From Bimuria novae-zelandiae CBS 107.79 (Eukaryota > Ascomycota > Dothideomycetes > Pleosporales > Didymosphaeriaceae), in NCBI GenBank assembly GCA_010015655.1, contig ML976774.1:73218-137217 (forward strand): a stretch of 64,000 bases of DNA, in the 5' to 3' direction. Every line of letters begins with the position of its first letter. Position 1 is the first letter of the stretch. This document shows positions 21,822 to 33,033 of the stretch, piece after piece. Under the pieces are notes generated by a model. It worked only from the letters and a program-made list of their open reading frames with translations. It was not told the origin of the DNA and searched no databases. A program made the translations under genes and the position numbers.

Positions 21822-22302
21822 TTGCCCAGGAACCTATCACCCCATGCAGAACTGTTACAGAACGGAACATTCGTCTATCGCCACTTTATCTGTTTTGTGT
21901 TCTTTCATCTCGTCAACCATTAGAGATACACATGCAAGCCTATGATTTTTTTCCTGCTTACCATTTCACGAGTCTTCTTCCACAACATAGCCGCATCCCT
22001 TCTTGTGAAAGACAACCATCAACAAGCACACAATGCATAAGGGTAGGGCAAAAAATGGCTGGGGTAAACTTCAGTGTCTAGAGTTTGGTCCAGGACAGTA
22101 TTGGGAGGCTTAAGAGTCTTTATAAGATTGCATTTACATGTGCATCTACATGCATATACGAAGCTGGGACACAATACTACACCCAAGCCCATCTTCTTTA
22201 TTGAAGTCACAGTAAACATGCTTCAATGTCTTCATGCAAGATCATCCCACCAAAACGCCAACACCATGTTGTCATAAAACGTACAAAAACTCATCACTTT
22301 TC
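21822..22302. other. Intergenic, no gene seen
   Basis: Lies between the truncated SH3-like pseudogene and the 3' end of the P5C dehydrogenase gene. AT-leaning, with no recognisable coding content; probably carries the dehydrogenase 3' untranslated region. Confidence 0.4.
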
Positions 22303-24244
22303 TTACACCTCGTTGCTGGGGTACTCCACCTTGGTCGTAGGGATGAACTCCTCCTTAACCGACCTCATGTTGACGAACCTCGCCAAAAGCGTCGCACTTC
22401 CGGCCTTGTCGTTGGTACCGCTGGCCCTGGACCCACCAAACGGCTGCTGTCCAACAACCGCACCCGTGCACTTGCAGTTGACGTAGAAGTTACCCGCCGC
22501 GTTCCTCAGCGCGTTCTCGGCAAAGCGGATGGTTTCCCGGTCGTGAGCAAAGACAGCGCCGGTAAGAGCGTACTCGGAGGTCTGATCGATCTGCTTGCAA
22601 ATCTTGGCGAAGGCATCGGGAGCGGAATCATCGTACACATACGTGACTAGAACGGGGCCAAAGAGTTCGCGGGAGAGGAGCGGGTGGTTCGGGTTCGTGG
22701 TCTGGTAGATGGTTGGGTGGATGAAGTAGCCCTTGCTGCTGTCGTACTTTCCGCCGACGAGCAGCTCAAGCTCGCTGTCATTCTTCGCTTCGTCAATGAC
22801 GCCGGAGAGCTTCTTGAAACTGCCTTCGTGGATGACGGGACCGATGAAGTTGGAGAAGTCGGTGGGTTCGCCGACCTTCAGGGCTACCGTCTCGGCGACG
22901 AGCTGCTCCTTGAACTGCGGCCAAATGGATTTGGGTACGTAGAGTCGGGAGCACGCGCTGCACTTCTGCCCCTGGTACTCGAATGCACCCCGCACGGTCT
23001 GGATGGCTGCGTTGGAGATATCCGCGCTGGGGTGCACGAGATGGAAGTTCTTGCCGCCGGTTTCGCCAACGATTCGAGGGTAGCCTTGGTACTTGCCCTC
23101 GGCTACGCCATTGGCAATCTTGCCGTACAATGAACGGAACACGGCGGTGCTGCCAGTGTAGTGCAGAGCTGCGAATTGGCGGTGTGACAGTACCGCTTGG
23201 GTAACTTCTACTGCATCACCAGGCACCCATTGGATGACGTTTGGAGGCAAGCCAGCCTCGATGAGGATCTGATAGACCAGCCAGTTTGATGCAATGGCTG
23301 AAGGCGATGGCTTCCACACTACAACGTTACCCATGAGTGCTGGAGCTGCAGGCAGGTTTCCACCGATAGCTGTAAAGTTGAACGGCGAGATTGCGTACAC
23401 GAAGCCTTCCAGCGGGCGGTACTCAACGCGGCTGCACGCTGTTAGCAAGAGTCTCATATCTTGTTTTCGTGTGCATCCACATACTTCCACACGCCCGGCG
23501 AGTTGTGCACCGGCTGGTGTCCGTAGGTGTCTTCAGCGTACTTGACGTTGAACCTGTCAATATCAGCCACAGTATCCTACGCAGGTACAAATTGTTCACG
23601 CCCACCTGAAAAAGTCACACAGCTCGGCCGCAGCATCGATCTCCGCCTGCCATGCGTTCTTGCCCTGTCCAACCATAGTCGCCGCCATAATCTCGTATCG
23701 GTACTTTGTCGAAATCAGGTCTGCTGCCTTGAGGAACACAGCGGCGCGGTCGGCGAATGGAAGGTTTGACCACGATTCTTGGGCTGCTACAGCCGCATCT
23801 ATTGCCTTGTTGACATCTTCGGTGCTGGCATTGGAATATTTCGCGACTACGTCGGCGTGTGAGGCTGGGTTGTGTTGCGTAAGGATAGATGAATTGGTGA
23901 TCTGTCTATGTCAGTGAAATAGTCCATGGCTGTGAAAATAAATTTGCGTACGTGTTTCCCGCCCATTGCCAGCGGGACTTCCAGTGGTGTTCGCTGCTTC
24001 AAAGATGCCACTGCATCCTGGAGTTTCTGGCGGTCCACAGAGCCTTTGGCGTAGTGTTGCTGCAAATAAATGTCAGCAATAAAAATTTCAGTTCGAAAGG
24101 AACATCGCTCACGTTTGGCTCGTTGTTGATAGTAGGAACCTTGAAATTGGCCATCGTCGCGATGCTTCTCTTCGTGGTGCTGCATTGCGCAGGCACCGCC
24201 CTCAGCGAGCGCGAAGCTGGCCTCAACGTCTTCAAAGAAGTCAT
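22303..24244 (-). CDS. PUT2: Delta-1-pyrroline-5-carboxylate dehydrogenase, mitochondrial
   Basis: Five exons (24244-24113, 24059-23952, 23901-23606, 23553-23485, 23431-22303) give 577 residues. The enzyme oxidises P5C to glutamate with NAD in the mitochondrial matrix, the second step of proline breakdown. The N-terminus (LKTLRPASRSLRAVPAQCSTTKRSIAT) is a presequence. Aldehyde dehydrogenase hallmarks are FNFTAIGGNLPAAPALMGN, VVWKPSPSA, the catalytic glutamate in RIVGETGGKN (about E325) and the catalytic cysteine in GQKCSACSR (about C359), followed by ELFGPVLVTYVY. All four introns are short (about 50 nt) with GT-AG ends and phases that close, including a split Asn codon before RVEYRPLEGF. The length matches the family. 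Confidence 0.95.
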
Positions 24245-24861
24245 TGTGGATGTGACTATAGGAATGCTAGAATTAACGATACTTCCAATGGCGAAGAAGT
24301 TGCGTAGATATTTGTATCCAATGTTGCTCGTAGCTTGTAGTTTGAGCCGACGGAAGCCGCGAGGCGGGGGTGACCCACTCGCTTCGCACGTGCCCGTTAA
24401 TGCTAAAAGCTGTTCCTGGAGTCTTCCGTGGCCCCAACCGCAACTCCGGTGTCGCTGAATTTTTTCTAGCCTTTTGATGTTTATTGAGTCCCGTTGGAAA
24501 CCACCCGCTACCGAGTTTTCAAGCTGATTGTGGCAAGGCGAACATCTATTCGTCTTTGATAGCGCTGGAGGCATACACGTTCCCTCCAAGCTTCAATGTA
24601 CTCGTGTGCGGGGCAGCAGCGTCGTGGTGGTGATGTGCTGTGAAGAGTTTGGTATTGAGGGTCAGGAGTCAGAAAGCTTATCGTCACCAGCGACCTGAAC
24701 CATGTTGTAGGATGGAACCGTGATACGCGAATTATGCAGGTTATTGCTTGTTGAATTGGTATCATGAATCTATATCCGAGAGATCATACTTCAGATGTTG
24801 CAGTCGTGAAAACGCCATTTCCCCCAAAACCATGAGTGTGTCGATGAGAGAGGTGCATCTA
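24245..24861. other. PUT2 promoter region and NUG1 3' flank
   Basis: About 0.6 kb between the PUT2 start and the NUG1 stop, both genes on the minus strand. It holds the PUT2 promoter and leader. A GC-rich patch near 24,350-24,375 is the only notable composition change; I assign no factor to it. Confidence 0.4.
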
Positions 24862-26604
24862 CTACATCTCCATAGCGTCCGTCTCGGCTAGCTCGTCGCC
24901 CCAGAGACCCTCAAGCTTAAACTCAGCGGCCCATTCCTTGACAATGTCCTTCTGGTCACCAACAAGACCGCCCTTCGTAGCAGGAGCTGTTTTGCTACTC
25001 TCTGTGAGATTGGGCTTGTACTTTGGCGGATCAGTCCACCCTTGAATGCGCCCATCGCGCCAATCTGTGATGATCGTTTGCGCCGCGCTGTGAAGGTTGG
25101 GGACACCGCCTTTTCCAAGTCGGCCTCGCTTCCTCGCTACCTGTACCAGGAAGTCTGTCGTCGTATCGCCGTTGACGTTGTGTAAAGGTGGTAGGTCGTA
25201 CACATCGATCATCTTCTGGAACAGCTCTGGTGTGGCGGAGAGCCGTTTAAGGAGGAGAGTTACAGCAGGTACAGGGTCGCCGATCTCTTTCGGTGGGATA
25301 GCATTCAGAAGAACAAGTCTCGCCTTCTCCTCCACCTTGCTGTTCTTACCACCTTCAGGCGTGTTGGGAAACACGATTCCGGGAGAGTCGAGGAGCTTCA
25401 GCTTGTTGTCTAGCTTCACCTCACGAAGACTTGTGGTCACGCCAGCCTCGGCGCCCACTGGGCATGTGCCAGTCCTCCCACCAAGTCTCGCCGTGAGAGC
25501 GTTGATAACGGATGATTTGCCAACATTCGGATAGCCGATGATGCCAACCTTGACGGACCGTTTGAGTTGTCTGGCCTCTGAAAAGGTCTTGAGCGCGCGG
25601 AAGAGAGTTTCTGAAGTACCCTTGATTGTGAGCTCCTTGTGATCGAATGTCTTCGCATTCGGCGCAGGCTTCGAGGCGCGTAAGGGAAGAGTGGGGAACG
25701 ACCGGCGCAGGTGAACGAGCCACGATCGGAGGACTGGAGGCGGCACAAGGTCGATCTTGTTGAGAACGAAGATCATTCGCTTACTGCCTCGATCTGCTGC
25801 CATGACGGCTTGTTCCACCTCTTTCGACCGTGTGCCTTGCGGGTCTCGCGCATCAAGCACGTACAGGACCACGTCTGCAGCATCTACAACCTGCTTGTAC
25901 ACCTTGTCAAATTGTTTCCGCGAGGAGTCTCTTTGCACGTTGACAGAACCATCTTCGTCCTCGATATCGAATCGCTCGAAATCGGCCTCGTCGTCTTCGT
26001 CCATCGCTTCTTCGTCGTGCGACTTTTTCTGTTCGAATTTCGCGGCGCGGGCTTTCGCTGAGGCAAGTAGGGCCGCCATGGGATTTGAGTCGTCCTTCAA
26101 TTATATTAGTCGAGATAAAATATCCAGGAGAGACTACACCCACCACCTGCATGGAGTCTTCCTCCTCGGATACGTCCTCTAGATCCTCATCGTCTGCTGG
26201 CTCCACGTCGTTCTCGAGAGTGTCCGTCACAGTCTCGCCGTTGGCTCTTTGTTGCTTAGCTAGCTCCCTGCGACGCGCATTTTCTTCTTCTTTCAGCCGT
26301 CGCTTCTCCTCGATTTCGGCCAGAATCTTGTCCTTGAATGGGAAGAGATTAGGAATGCCCGGGTCCTTCTTCGTCTTTGAGCGCCATTGCGGGTTCTGCC
26401 TTTTTTTAGTGTCGACGCTATATGCAGTGCCTCAAGCGCTGTACCTTCTTTGCTTCCTTCTTCACCTTGCGCTGTTTCGCCGCAGATGCCTTCTCGATCT
26501 TATGCCGCAACCGTACGGGCACGCGTTTTGACTTGGGTTCTACAGCAAAATTAGCGCAGACACGTGCATGTTACACGCGGCCATAACTCACTTCCGACCT
26601 TCAT
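24862..26604 (-). CDS. NUG1: Nucleolar GTPase Nug1 (GNL3-like)
   Basis: Four exons (26604-26592, 26539-26445, 26395-26147, 26094-24862) give 529 residues. This YlqF/YawG-family GTPase acts in 60S ribosomal subunit maturation and export. The GTPase motifs are circularly permuted: DARDP (about 200), NKID (G4, about 231-234), GYPNVGKSS (G1, about 306-314) and DSPG (G3, about 355-358). The N-terminus is strongly basic (KVGKPKSKRVPVRLRHKIEK, then KQRKVKKEAKK), as in nucleolar members, and an acidic stretch follows. Exon 1 is only 13 nt. The fourth exon begins at GAC 26094 after an AG acceptor; a TTG just upstream is not a start. C-terminal to the G domain is the usual HNVNGDTTTDFLVQVARKRGRLGKGG block. 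Confidence 0.94.
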
Positions 26605-27077
26605 GGCTGCTGTTGGCGTTGGTGATGTGGTGCGGGATTGCGCCTTGCCGAATATCCAAAAATTCGCGGATGCCAAGATTTCGATCACGTGCAAAGGCGG
26701 TCAACCATGGCAGAATTGGGTAGTTTCCAGTGTTGATGTGTGGGGCGCCTACTTATTATAATCATCTGGTCGCAATCTAAAACCTCTCCTTCTACACATA
26801 CTTTTACACGCTTCATTTGGCAACGATTCAATCCAACTTTCAACGAAAGCATTTGCACACAACCACGCTACAAGCGGCCCGCGGACATGCGCGTGCTTAC
26901 ACTAAGTCTAGCCTGAAGTGCGTAGTACAACCCTGCAGCGCGGCGGGCGGTATGCCCTATGTGGAAAGCCCTCGCAGCACTTTTTTACTGGTTTCCTCGG
27001 GTTGAAGTACATCGACGTCCACACCGATCCATATTTAATACGAGCGCACCCAGAATCTTCAAATCGCTAGGCACAAC
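26605..27077. promoter_or_regulatory. Divergent promoter region, NUG1 / HAD phosphatase
   Basis: 473 bp separate the two divergent start codons and must contain both promoters and leaders. No specific binding site is assigned. Confidence 0.45.
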
Positions 27078-28123
27078 ATGACTGTCTCCGAACAACAAGT
27101 ATCGTCCTTCTCTGCACCGCCGCAGACGATCAACTGCGATGGCATGGTGAGCTGTTCCAATGTGAGCTTGCGCAAGAGCCGTGTATATTGATTGATAATA
27201 GCTATTCGACATGGAGTAAATAACATCCTTCGGCAAAGACTAACAGCACACTGACGTCCCTCAGCGGTACCATCATCGACTCGACGGAGGCCGTAATAAA
27301 GAATTGGCAAATGTAAGAGATCCATATCAAATTGGCATTCGAATTTCCAACCAGGCCACCCTATTTTGTTTCCTGGCACACCGAGTCGGTCACTGCTGGC
27401 TAGCGAAGGAATTAGCGACCTGGTCTTCGACCCGTCCCGCTCTGTGCCGACCTGGTGCTGATGAAGGCAGTATAGGAAAAGAGATAGGCGTCGACCCTGA
27501 AGTCATACTTGCAACATCACATGGCCGAAGATCCATTGATGTACTCAAGATTTACGAACCGAAACTGGCCAACTGGGACTGTGGGTATACCATATGGCGT
27601 ACCCCGCAGTGGTGCTAACGAATGCACAGATATTGGAGAAAAAGAGGGGCGAATCCCCCGAGAATATGGAGCGGACGCAGTCGAGATCCCTGGCTCTCGT
27701 GTCTTTCTAGACGAGCTCGAGAAGCAGTCCATTCCTTGGGCTATTGTTACTTCCGGGACACGGCCCTTGGTCACCGGCTGGCTGGACGTCCTAAAACTCG
27801 CGCACCCCAAAAACCTTGTTGTCGCCGAAGACGTTGAGAACGGTAAACCTGACCCCGCTTGCTACCTTTTGGGACGAAAGAAGCTCGCACTGTCAAAAGA
27901 AGATCCCTCTATCGTCGTCTTCGAAGACGCACCTGCCGGAGTGAAATCAGGCAAAGCGGCAGGCTTCAAAGTCGTAGCGTTACACACCACCCATACGCTC
28001 GAGCAGCTAAAGGAGGCTGGCGCAGACTTCATCGTTCGAGATATGCGTTCAGTCTCACTGAAAGCCTGGGACAGAGCGACTGGTGAAGCACAGCTCGAAA
28101 TTTCAGATGCACTTGTCTGGTAA
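27078..28123 (+). CDS. HAD-superfamily sugar/glycerol phosphatase (GPP/DOG type)
   Basis: Five exons (27078-27146, 27202-27215, 27265-27312, 27471-27580, 27630-28123) give 244 residues. HAD motif I, LFDMDGT (nucleophile D26, acid D28), is encoded largely by a 14-nt microexon with AG before and GT after. Motif II is WAIVTSGT, motif III lies at ENGKPDPACYLLG, and motif IV is VVFEDAPAGVKSGKAAG. The cap domain includes LATSHGRRSIDVL. This fits the yeast Gpp1/Gpp2 (glycerol-1-phosphatase) and Dog1/Dog2 (2-deoxyglucose-6-phosphatase) group; the substrate cannot be told from the sequence alone. All phases close with the introns given. Longer open frames crossing introns 3 and 4 are read-through artefacts. 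It is cytosolic: there is no signal peptide. Confidence 0.92.
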
Positions 28124-30610
28124 CATACAAATAAAGATGACTGCATGTCATTTGTATCGAAGAGGCGGAGCACTTGTCAACTATCGTCGACCGCCACGAG
28201 GGTCTTACACCCTAGGAGAACCTAAGCAAAACACTTCATGCACACTATAAGGAACCACTACACGCGCGCAATGCTCTGCTTAAAGCCTCCCATGGCTGTA
28301 CACCAACCGTGCCTTTTTATAGCGTCATAGAATGCTCTTACTACAAGTAGCGAATCGACATTCAGATCGCGAACATTTCCCGCTTCTCAGAGGACAGGAA
28401 TGGAAGCTCCATGAGAGTTTGCCAGTAAAATGCTCAAAAAGGGCCCCTGCTTATTACTGAGCGGTAAGTTTAATCGATGACCGAGTTTGCTGCGGCTATG
28501 CATCCCTGTCACTGTATGCCAATGTCAACTGCCATGCAAAATGCTACAGTACTGCCCACGAACACTTTCCATGTGCGCAGCCACGCTGCGGTCGACTACT
28601 TCATACATGCTCTGCGACCATGCATGCCGGCTCTAGATTGCAGCCGTACCATGCCGCTGGAGTGCATCCTTTCCTGACGACGATTTTCTCAGACGCTACC
28701 CGAGCCCACAGCGCGTTGCATCGCATGGCAGCTTTCGCCAGCATCTGAGCCACACATATCGGGTCCGTTTTCTAGGACAGTCAAAGGTAACATGCATTCA
28801 CAGAACGCCGTTGCAGAACTCGAGTGCGAAACGCCTGGCTCGTCACTGAAAATCCGCGTTCGCACAATCTCTGAAATTGACGGTTATCTATTTCACAATT
28901 TGGGATTCACAAGATTCACTGGCGGGTGGCTAATTTGCACTAATCGCAATTACTCGGGGTTGACAGAGGTTGTGCGGCTGTGCTCCTCCCTTGCAGGGTG
29001 TTACCACTTGCCCGGTCCTTAACTCAGCTGGCCGGTCTTGGCCTGAAGTTGACGACAAGCGCAAGATGCATCATGCATGGTGCGCATGGCTAAACGACAG
29101 TTCTAACCTCAGAGGTTATCGGTCGCCCAAACTGGCCAGCTGCGGACTTTGTGGAACGAGATCAACACCGCTTTGAGACCGGTCCAAGTCTCTCGAGTGG
29201 CACCAAGACCAAACCAAACTGGACGCTGCAAGGTACATTGTTGAATGGATCTCACCAGTGTTTGCGCCGCTTTTCGAGAGCCCGAGGGGCGCGTTCCCGA
29301 CCCCTTGATGCTGCAGAACGGAGGCTTGGTGGAGAGCAGACGTCACACAAACAGCCCGCGTGTTCACCCCGAACAGATTGTGGTGCTGTTGAGAGGAAGA
29401 CGTCAACCCAGGTTATTCGAGAACGAGCACCTCCACGCCGCATGGAACGGCGAGGATTGGGTTCGACGCTTAAGACCGGGACAAATGGGAGTTCACGGGC
29501 CCGTGAGCTAGTGCCCGGTAGCATCTCTTCGCGGGATGGCACAGATGTTCTCCTCGTTTGGATCAGGCCATCCAACGCTCAACGTTGTAGTGGGATGATG
29601 GACTGCTCTGACTAGATATTCTCCGAGGAAGGCCCAAGCTGATGTCGTCTTCCATGGACCATGTGCGCATCTCCCGCCCGAAATTGGACAGATGACGATG
29701 CCAACAGCGACGGTGCGAGAGGAGGCTCGCGTAACTCGAAGGAGGCCCATGACAAGCCAAGGTCATCCGTGATGGGATGATCTGCCGCCGCCTCCTCCTG
29801 CACACCAATAAGGGTGTGTGCTCCGGACCGCATCTCCCTGTAGTTGCCGTGCTCCCCGGCCTCCAGCATGCCGGAGCGTCACGACCGGCGACAGCCTCGG
29901 CGGCAGCACGCAGGCGAGGAGCGCAAAGCCACCGAAGAAATGCAGAGGGACTGCGGTACGATGCATCTGAGCGAGGGCGAAAGGCCCTCAGGGTCACTTC
30001 AGCATCCCACGAGGCTACTATTCGCTACCAGCGCCGTGAGACGCAGGCTGCTGGTGCGTGAGCTAAGGCTGCTGAGCTCGCGATCCCAGCATGCGTTAGA
30101 GGGCTGCGCGTGGGCCTATTCTTGGGTGCCAGCGGAGGTAGGTCAGTTGCAGTGGACGCGGGCGAATCAGGCCGAGCGTGTGCCAGTGCCTCCCGCTGCT
30201 AAGAATGTGGTGCACCTCCGCCCACGGCAACCCAACTTTACTCCTGACGAGTTCGATCCGCTGTTACTTACCACGCTCGCTAACTCGGCTCTGTCGCTAA
30301 TCGACCTTCTCCCTTTCGTTAATTTGTGCGCATCGTTTTGATGTCGTGAACGTCACTCGTTTCTGTCCCGCGAACCTATCTCTCGTTATCCGCCGAGCCC
30401 GCAACCGTGCCCGCCCAATCATCACACGACGACCAACCCGTCTCGAGCCTCTGAACCTCTGGCTGCCTACCACTTCAACAGTCCCAACCTCCCGAACCCG
30501 CGAATCGCAGAGTCCTGAAAGTCAGGATTGCTTTGAAATAGAAGAGCCTGGCGCGCCGTTGCCCGCGCCGCCCCTTTGCGTATTGACACGCCCCTCCGAA
30601 CTCCGCTTCT
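28124..30610. other. Long gene-free interval before the homeodomain gene
   Basis: Nearly 2.5 kb between the HAD gene and the homeodomain ATG. It is not AT-rich and not stop-saturated, so it is not a RIP-mutated repeat. Overlapping open frames on both strands at 29.1-30.8 kb have low-complexity Arg/Ser/Pro-rich translations and no domain, as expected of GC-rich non-coding DNA. A long 5' leader and promoter for the homeodomain gene is the likeliest content. A non-coding transcript is possible. Confidence 0.45.
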
Positions 30611-33033
30611 ATGCAGTCGTTCGCGAACAGCAGCGATGCTGCCTCACAACCGCCACCCTCTGCGGAAGCGAACAATGCTGCCTCGAAGCCTACTGGGCCA
30701 CCTGCAAAACCGCCAGGTACGGCGGACGTAAAGCCGCGTCTGTAAGTCAACGCAAAGAACTTCCTCTGAGGGGGCTTTGTTGACAAGACATCTGTGTTTA
30801 GAACCAAAGAACAACATGATATACTCGAGCGTCACTTCCAGGTACACCACAAACCCAGCACCAGCACGAAAAAGGGCTTTGCGGAAAGTCTGGGGGTACC
30901 TCTGGACAAGATCAATGTCAGTGCAGCCCATGTGTCAATCTGCATTTATGCTAACATGACGTGTAGAACTGGTTCCAGAATCGGAGGGCAAAAGTGAAGC
31001 AGGACTTCAAGAAGCAAATGAATCAGCAAAACATGATGCAACAGGGCATGTATCCGCAACCGCAAATGCCCGGAGCACCTCAGATGCCTTTGCACGTCCC
31101 TGTGACAATGGGTCACTTTGCTCCGCACATGGAGCAAGTGCAACCGCAATTGTCTGTCACGCAGGGCTATTACAATGTAACTTCTGACGTCAGTCCTGGA
31201 ACGTTGCCAGTGCCATGCATCGAAGGACCTCCAGCCCTAGACATAGGGCCTGGCCAACCGCAGATGATGGCACACCCACAATATGAGATACATCATTCTC
31301 TGCGGTCTATCCCAGAGGCTGACAGAGGGACGTCGTATCATCCAAATGCCGTCATGCAACACCTCATGGCTGCCTCTGCTGGAGCATCTTATATGCAAAA
31401 CAGTCCTGTTCCGATGCAACTTCAACATCAAGGTCAAAACTTCGTCTTCGATAGGGACACCCAAAACGGACTGCCGAATGACCCACCGTATTCTATGCCG
31501 CCTGACTTAAACCCCGTGAATGATGCTCTAGAGGATGACCAATACGGTTTATATCCGGAGTACATTTCTTACCTACCGCTCATCACAAATGCACCGAACG
31601 ATATACAAGTCACCACAAGTTCCATGTCGGCGGTCGATTCACCCTTCTCCGGGGCTCAGTCGAGCGGAACCAATCCGTCATCGATTGAGGCGCCGAATGC
31701 TGGCTCAGTTGCATCCCTTGCGTCCAAGTATTCGGGTTGGACTGATACCAACGGCGAAGCAGACACGAAACAAGACAATGAGCCCGAGGACTTCTTTTCT
31801 TACAGCCTACCGCAGGCCTCCGCATCTGATGCCAACTTCATCTTTCCGAACACTCAAAGCCAAAGTTTCTCTCGGCTTGACATGTATCAGCATTCAAACG
31901 CTTCTGCACATGCTGTTCTTTCGTCACCTCATCAGAGTGGACGCTCCGTAAGCACTGGACCCGCGGACTTTGAGACACCAAACTTTGGAGATGACGTGTT
32001 CGCGCGGAGAAACTCCTCCACGAGCAACCTGGCTACAAACATCGAGGCAATTCACATCCAGAACACAACACCAGAGGGGTTCAAGTCACCTACCCAGTCT
32101 AGTATTGCTGCGCGGAGGCAGAAGCGACCGACAGCTTTGAATTCGAACACCCTCAGGAGCGCATCGTATAGCGGCAGTTTGCCTTCTCCCGGGAATAATG
32201 GCGATCACACTTTACGAAGGATTCGATCTTCCGGTATTGGCAACGCAGGCCGCGTGCAAAAGCCACAGCCAAGCTCAGCGCAGCGCTCTCCCATGTCTTT
32301 GAGCTTCTCTGATGCCGCATCGTCACCCAAGTTCCACAGGACTTTGTCATCGTCCAGCATCACCACTGTGGGACACGGCGGTAGTCTTGCCCCGCCCACT
32401 CCGCAGACACCAAATGAACGTCCATTCCCGTCCTGGCAAAGCAATACGGTTTACCGTAACCATCCGTCGATACCTGATCACAGTAGCCCTGAGAGCTTCG
32501 GGGGAACTTGGTCATTGGAGGGAACAGGCGGAGCCTATCTGAACTCGGAGTCACCGCCTTCGTTGGAAGTGGCACAATTGCATCAAGCACGACTGGGCAA
32601 CGACGTCTATCGAGACACCCCGCCACAGTCAGCACCAGCCACACAACAAGGTTTCCCGAACCACAACTTGATGCAGCCTCCGAAAATGAGGGCTGGATTC
32701 CATTCAAGCACCGATCTAACACTCCAACATCCCAAGCCTAGCCATTTCAGACGACCTTCGCTTCCAGTCGAGGCACAAGGACAAGGCGATGATTCGAATG
32801 GCCTGTTCGCTCCATCTTATGGAGGTATGAAGCTCGAAGATTTCAACGATTTTGCCCTGAGCAGCATCCAGCACAACGTACCTTTTGCTCCTCCGGTGTC
32901 CGCTATGCCAGACTTCTTGGTCAATCAATACGTACCTCCCGGAGATTTCCAAGGACACATGCGAAGAACCACCGCGCCCGAGGCCAAGAGTTACATCTTC
33001 GCTAATCAGGGTCCACGAGATTTCCGCTCTTGA
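30611..33033 (+). CDS. Homeodomain transcription factor
   Basis: Three exons (30611-30741, 30802-30916, 30967-33033) give 770 residues. The homeodomain lies at about residues 42-98. Helix 1 includes LTKEQHDILERHFQ, a stretch KPSTSTKKGFAESLGVPL follows, and recognition helix 3 reads NNWFQNRRAKVKQ (W84, N87, R89), exon 3 starting exactly at the second N. WFQNRRAK is the DNA-contacting hallmark. The rest is long, rich in Gln, Met, Pro and Ser and likely disordered, typical of an activation or regulatory tail. The very short N-terminal arm before the homeodomain is Ala/Pro-rich. Introns of 60 and 50 nt have GTAAGT and GTCAGT donors. Fungal members of this type control development and conidiation; I cannot name the orthologue. 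Confidence 0.93.

Noticed and set aside
27304..27618. 104-codon frame in the HAD gene
   Set aside because: It crosses introns 3 and 4. Spliced exons restore IGKEIGVDPE and the following cap-domain text.
29116..30807. Cluster of overlapping frames on both strands
   Set aside because: Translations are Arg/Ser/Pro-rich without motifs, and the real gene is the homeodomain gene starting at 30,611.
9786..33033. Possible secondary-metabolite or biosynthetic cluster
   Set aside because: Genes are conserved housekeeping functions from unrelated pathways. No backbone enzyme, transporter or tailoring set is present.
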